15,706 nucleotides of DNA from Proteobacteria bacterium CAG:495 (lineage in GTDB: Bacteria; Pseudomonadota; Alphaproteobacteria; RF32; CAG-239). How positions within the stretch are numbered: the first letter of the stretch is position 1; each line of letters starts with the position of its first letter. The notes under the pieces are model-generated. The model was not told where the DNA came from, made no database searches, and worked only from the letters and a program-made list of their open reading frames with translations. The DNA is taken from contig HF995289.1 in NCBI GenBank assembly GCA_000432275.1, forward strand, positions 10,196 through 25,901, in the 5' to 3' direction. A program made the position numbers and the translations under genes. Shown here in pieces: positions 14,501 through 15,706 of the stretch.

Positions 14501-15685
14501 ATGACCAAAATTTTAGTACTGAACTCCGGTTCTTCCACTCTCAAATACCAATTGTTTAACGTCGACGGCAGCGATTATAAAGTCGTTGCCAAAGGCAATG
14601 CCGAACGCATCGGCCGCGACGCTTCTTTCGTCAGCATCAAATACGCCGACGGAAAAAAGAAAGAGGTTTCTGTTAACCTGCCGGATCATAACACCGCTCT
14701 GAACGAAGTTCTAAAACTGCTTCTTGACGGCGTTATCGGCAATTTGAACGAAATTCATGCTATCGGACACCGTATTGTTCAAGGCGGCTCCATATTCAAG
14801 TCGTCAGCCTTGGTAAATGACGAAGTTATCAGCCAGATTGAAGAATTGGCAACTTTGGCTCCGCTCCATAACGGTCCTGCCGCTTTGGTTATCCGCGCCG
14901 TAAAAAAAGAGCTTCCCAACGTACCGCAGGTTGTTGCTTTTGATACCGCATTTCATCAGACCATGCCGGTTGAAGCTTATACTTACGCCTTGCCGGAAGA
15001 ACAGCGTACCAAATACAAAATCCGTCGTTACGGCGCTCATGGAACGTCGCACAAATTTGTTGCCGAACAAGCTGCCGAAATTATCGGCAAAAACAGCAAA
15101 ATCATTACTTGCCACATCGGCAGCGGCGCATCCATCACCGCAGTCAAAGACGGCATCTGCGTCGATACTTCCATGGGCCTGACGCCCTTGGCCGGTATCG
15201 TAATGGATACCCGTTGCGGCGACATCGACCCTTACGTTCCCCTATACATTATGAAAACGCAAAACCTCAGCATCGACCAGGTAAACGAAATGCTTAATAA
15301 GAAAAGCGGCAAATATGGTCTTGGCGGCTACAGCGATTCCCGCGATTTCGAAGCCGCTTATCTCAGAGGCGAACCTGCAGTCGTAGACGGAATGAAATGC
15401 TACATCTACAGCATTGTCAAATTTATCGGCGCATACATTGCCGCCATGGGCGGGGTTGACGCCCTCGTCTTTACCGCCGGCGTTGGTGAAAACTCCGGTT
15501 TGGTTCGTAAACTGATTTTGGAAAAATTGAGCTACCTCGGCATCGAAATCAATAACGAAGTCAATAACGCCACTCATGGCGATTTTGCCGAAATCACTCA
15601 GCCCGGTTCAAAGGTTCGCGCCTTTGTAATCCCCACCAACGAAGAACTGGTCATCGCCAAAGACACCGTCGCTTTGACCAAATAG
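14501..15685 (+). CDS. ackA: Acetate kinase
   Basis: ASKHA-fold kinase interconverting acetyl phosphate plus ADP with acetate plus ATP; 394 residues, near the usual 400 and complete in the window. It has signature 1 LVLNSGSSTLKYQLF (5-19, Asn8), Arg91 (GHRIV), His123 (APLHNGP), Asp148 (FDTAFH), signature 2 RRYGAHGTSH (175-184, His180), Arg238 (MDTRCGDIDP), the adenosine motif FTAGVGENSG and Glu382 (TNEE). All catalytic positions known from the Methanosarcina enzyme are present. The usual G-T-R-S-G segment reads D-T-R-C-G here, a mild local change. An AAGGA site lies about 10 nt before the ATG. It is cotranscribed with pta by position. Only 21 nt follow the stop, so no terminator can be judged. 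Confidence 0.97.
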   Translation: MTKILVLNSGSSTLKYQLFNVDGSDYKVVAKGNAERIGRDASFVSIKYADGKKKEVSVNLPDHNTALNEVLKLLLDGVIGNLNEIHAIGHRIVQGGSIFKSSALVNDEVISQIEELATLAPLHNGPAALVIRAVKKELPNVPQVVAFDTAFHQTMPVEAYTYALPEEQRTKYKIRRYGAHGTSHKFVAEQAAEIIGKNSKIITCHIGSGASITAVKDGICVDTSMGLTPLAGIVMDTRCGDIDPYVPLYIMKTQNLSIDQVNEMLNKKSGKYGLGGYSDSRDFEAAYLRGEPAVVDGMKCYIYSIVKFIGAYIAAMGGVDALVFTAGVGENSGLVRKLILEKLSYLGIEINNEVNNATHGDFAEITQPGSKVRAFVIPTNEELVIAKDTVALTK

Positions 15686-15706
15686 CTTGTTGCTGACTAT
15701 CCTCAA

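Overview
This is a chromosomal segment from an alphaproteobacterium of moderate GC content (mid-40s percent by eye). The assignment rests on a CckA hybrid kinase, an HdaA-type DnaA homologue carrying a beta-clamp motif, and a long-linker FtsZ ending in EIPSFLRRK. It also rests on a DUF2066 protein paired with an AI-2E family permease, as I recall seeing in alphaproteobacteria. The paired short-form Pta and AckA suggest acetate fermentation or acetate assimilation, consistent with (but not proof of) an anaerobic or host-associated relative. I cannot name the genus.

Layout. (1) Positions 1-2155, plus strand: the 3' part of cckA (its 5' end lies outside the window), then hdaA only 2 nt later. 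(2) About 2172-2210: a perfect 16-bp-arm hairpin flanked by A and T runs, placed to terminate both hdaA and the convergent ftsZ. (3) 2255-10580, minus strand: a division and cell wall (dcw) cluster transcribed mraY > ftsW > murG > murB > ftsQ > ftsA > ftsZ. Genes abut or overlap, except for a 189-nt gap before ftsZ. The murD, murC and ddl genes usually found among these are absent here. (4) 10751-13301, minus strand: a probable operon ndk > DUF2066 > perM-like, closed by a terminator at about 10706-10732. (5) 13473-15685, plus strand: pta-ackA, divergent from ndk across a 171-nt intergenic region.

How it fits together. MraY and MurG make lipid I and lipid II from UDP-MurNAc-pentapeptide, whose MurNAc moiety is made by MurB. 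FtsW polymerises lipid II at the septum, while FtsZ, FtsA and FtsQ build the divisome. CckA is the top kinase of the CtrA cell-cycle phosphorelay and HdaA inactivates DnaA-ATP, so regulators of replication and division flank the division cluster. The two intergenic regions that could carry dcw promoters (upstream of mraY and of ftsZ) each hold a 7-of-8 match to the CtrA box TTAA-N7-TTAA, exactly 12 nt upstream of a plausible -10 element. This is suggestive but not statistically strong.

No gene-free stretch exceeds 200 nt. I saw no tRNA, rRNA, CRISPR array, insertion sequence or phage gene. I found no convincing previously undescribed system. The points most worth checking are the paired CtrA-like promoters, the cckA-hdaA pair beside ftsZ, the trimmed dcw cluster and the uncharacterised DUF2066-permease pair.
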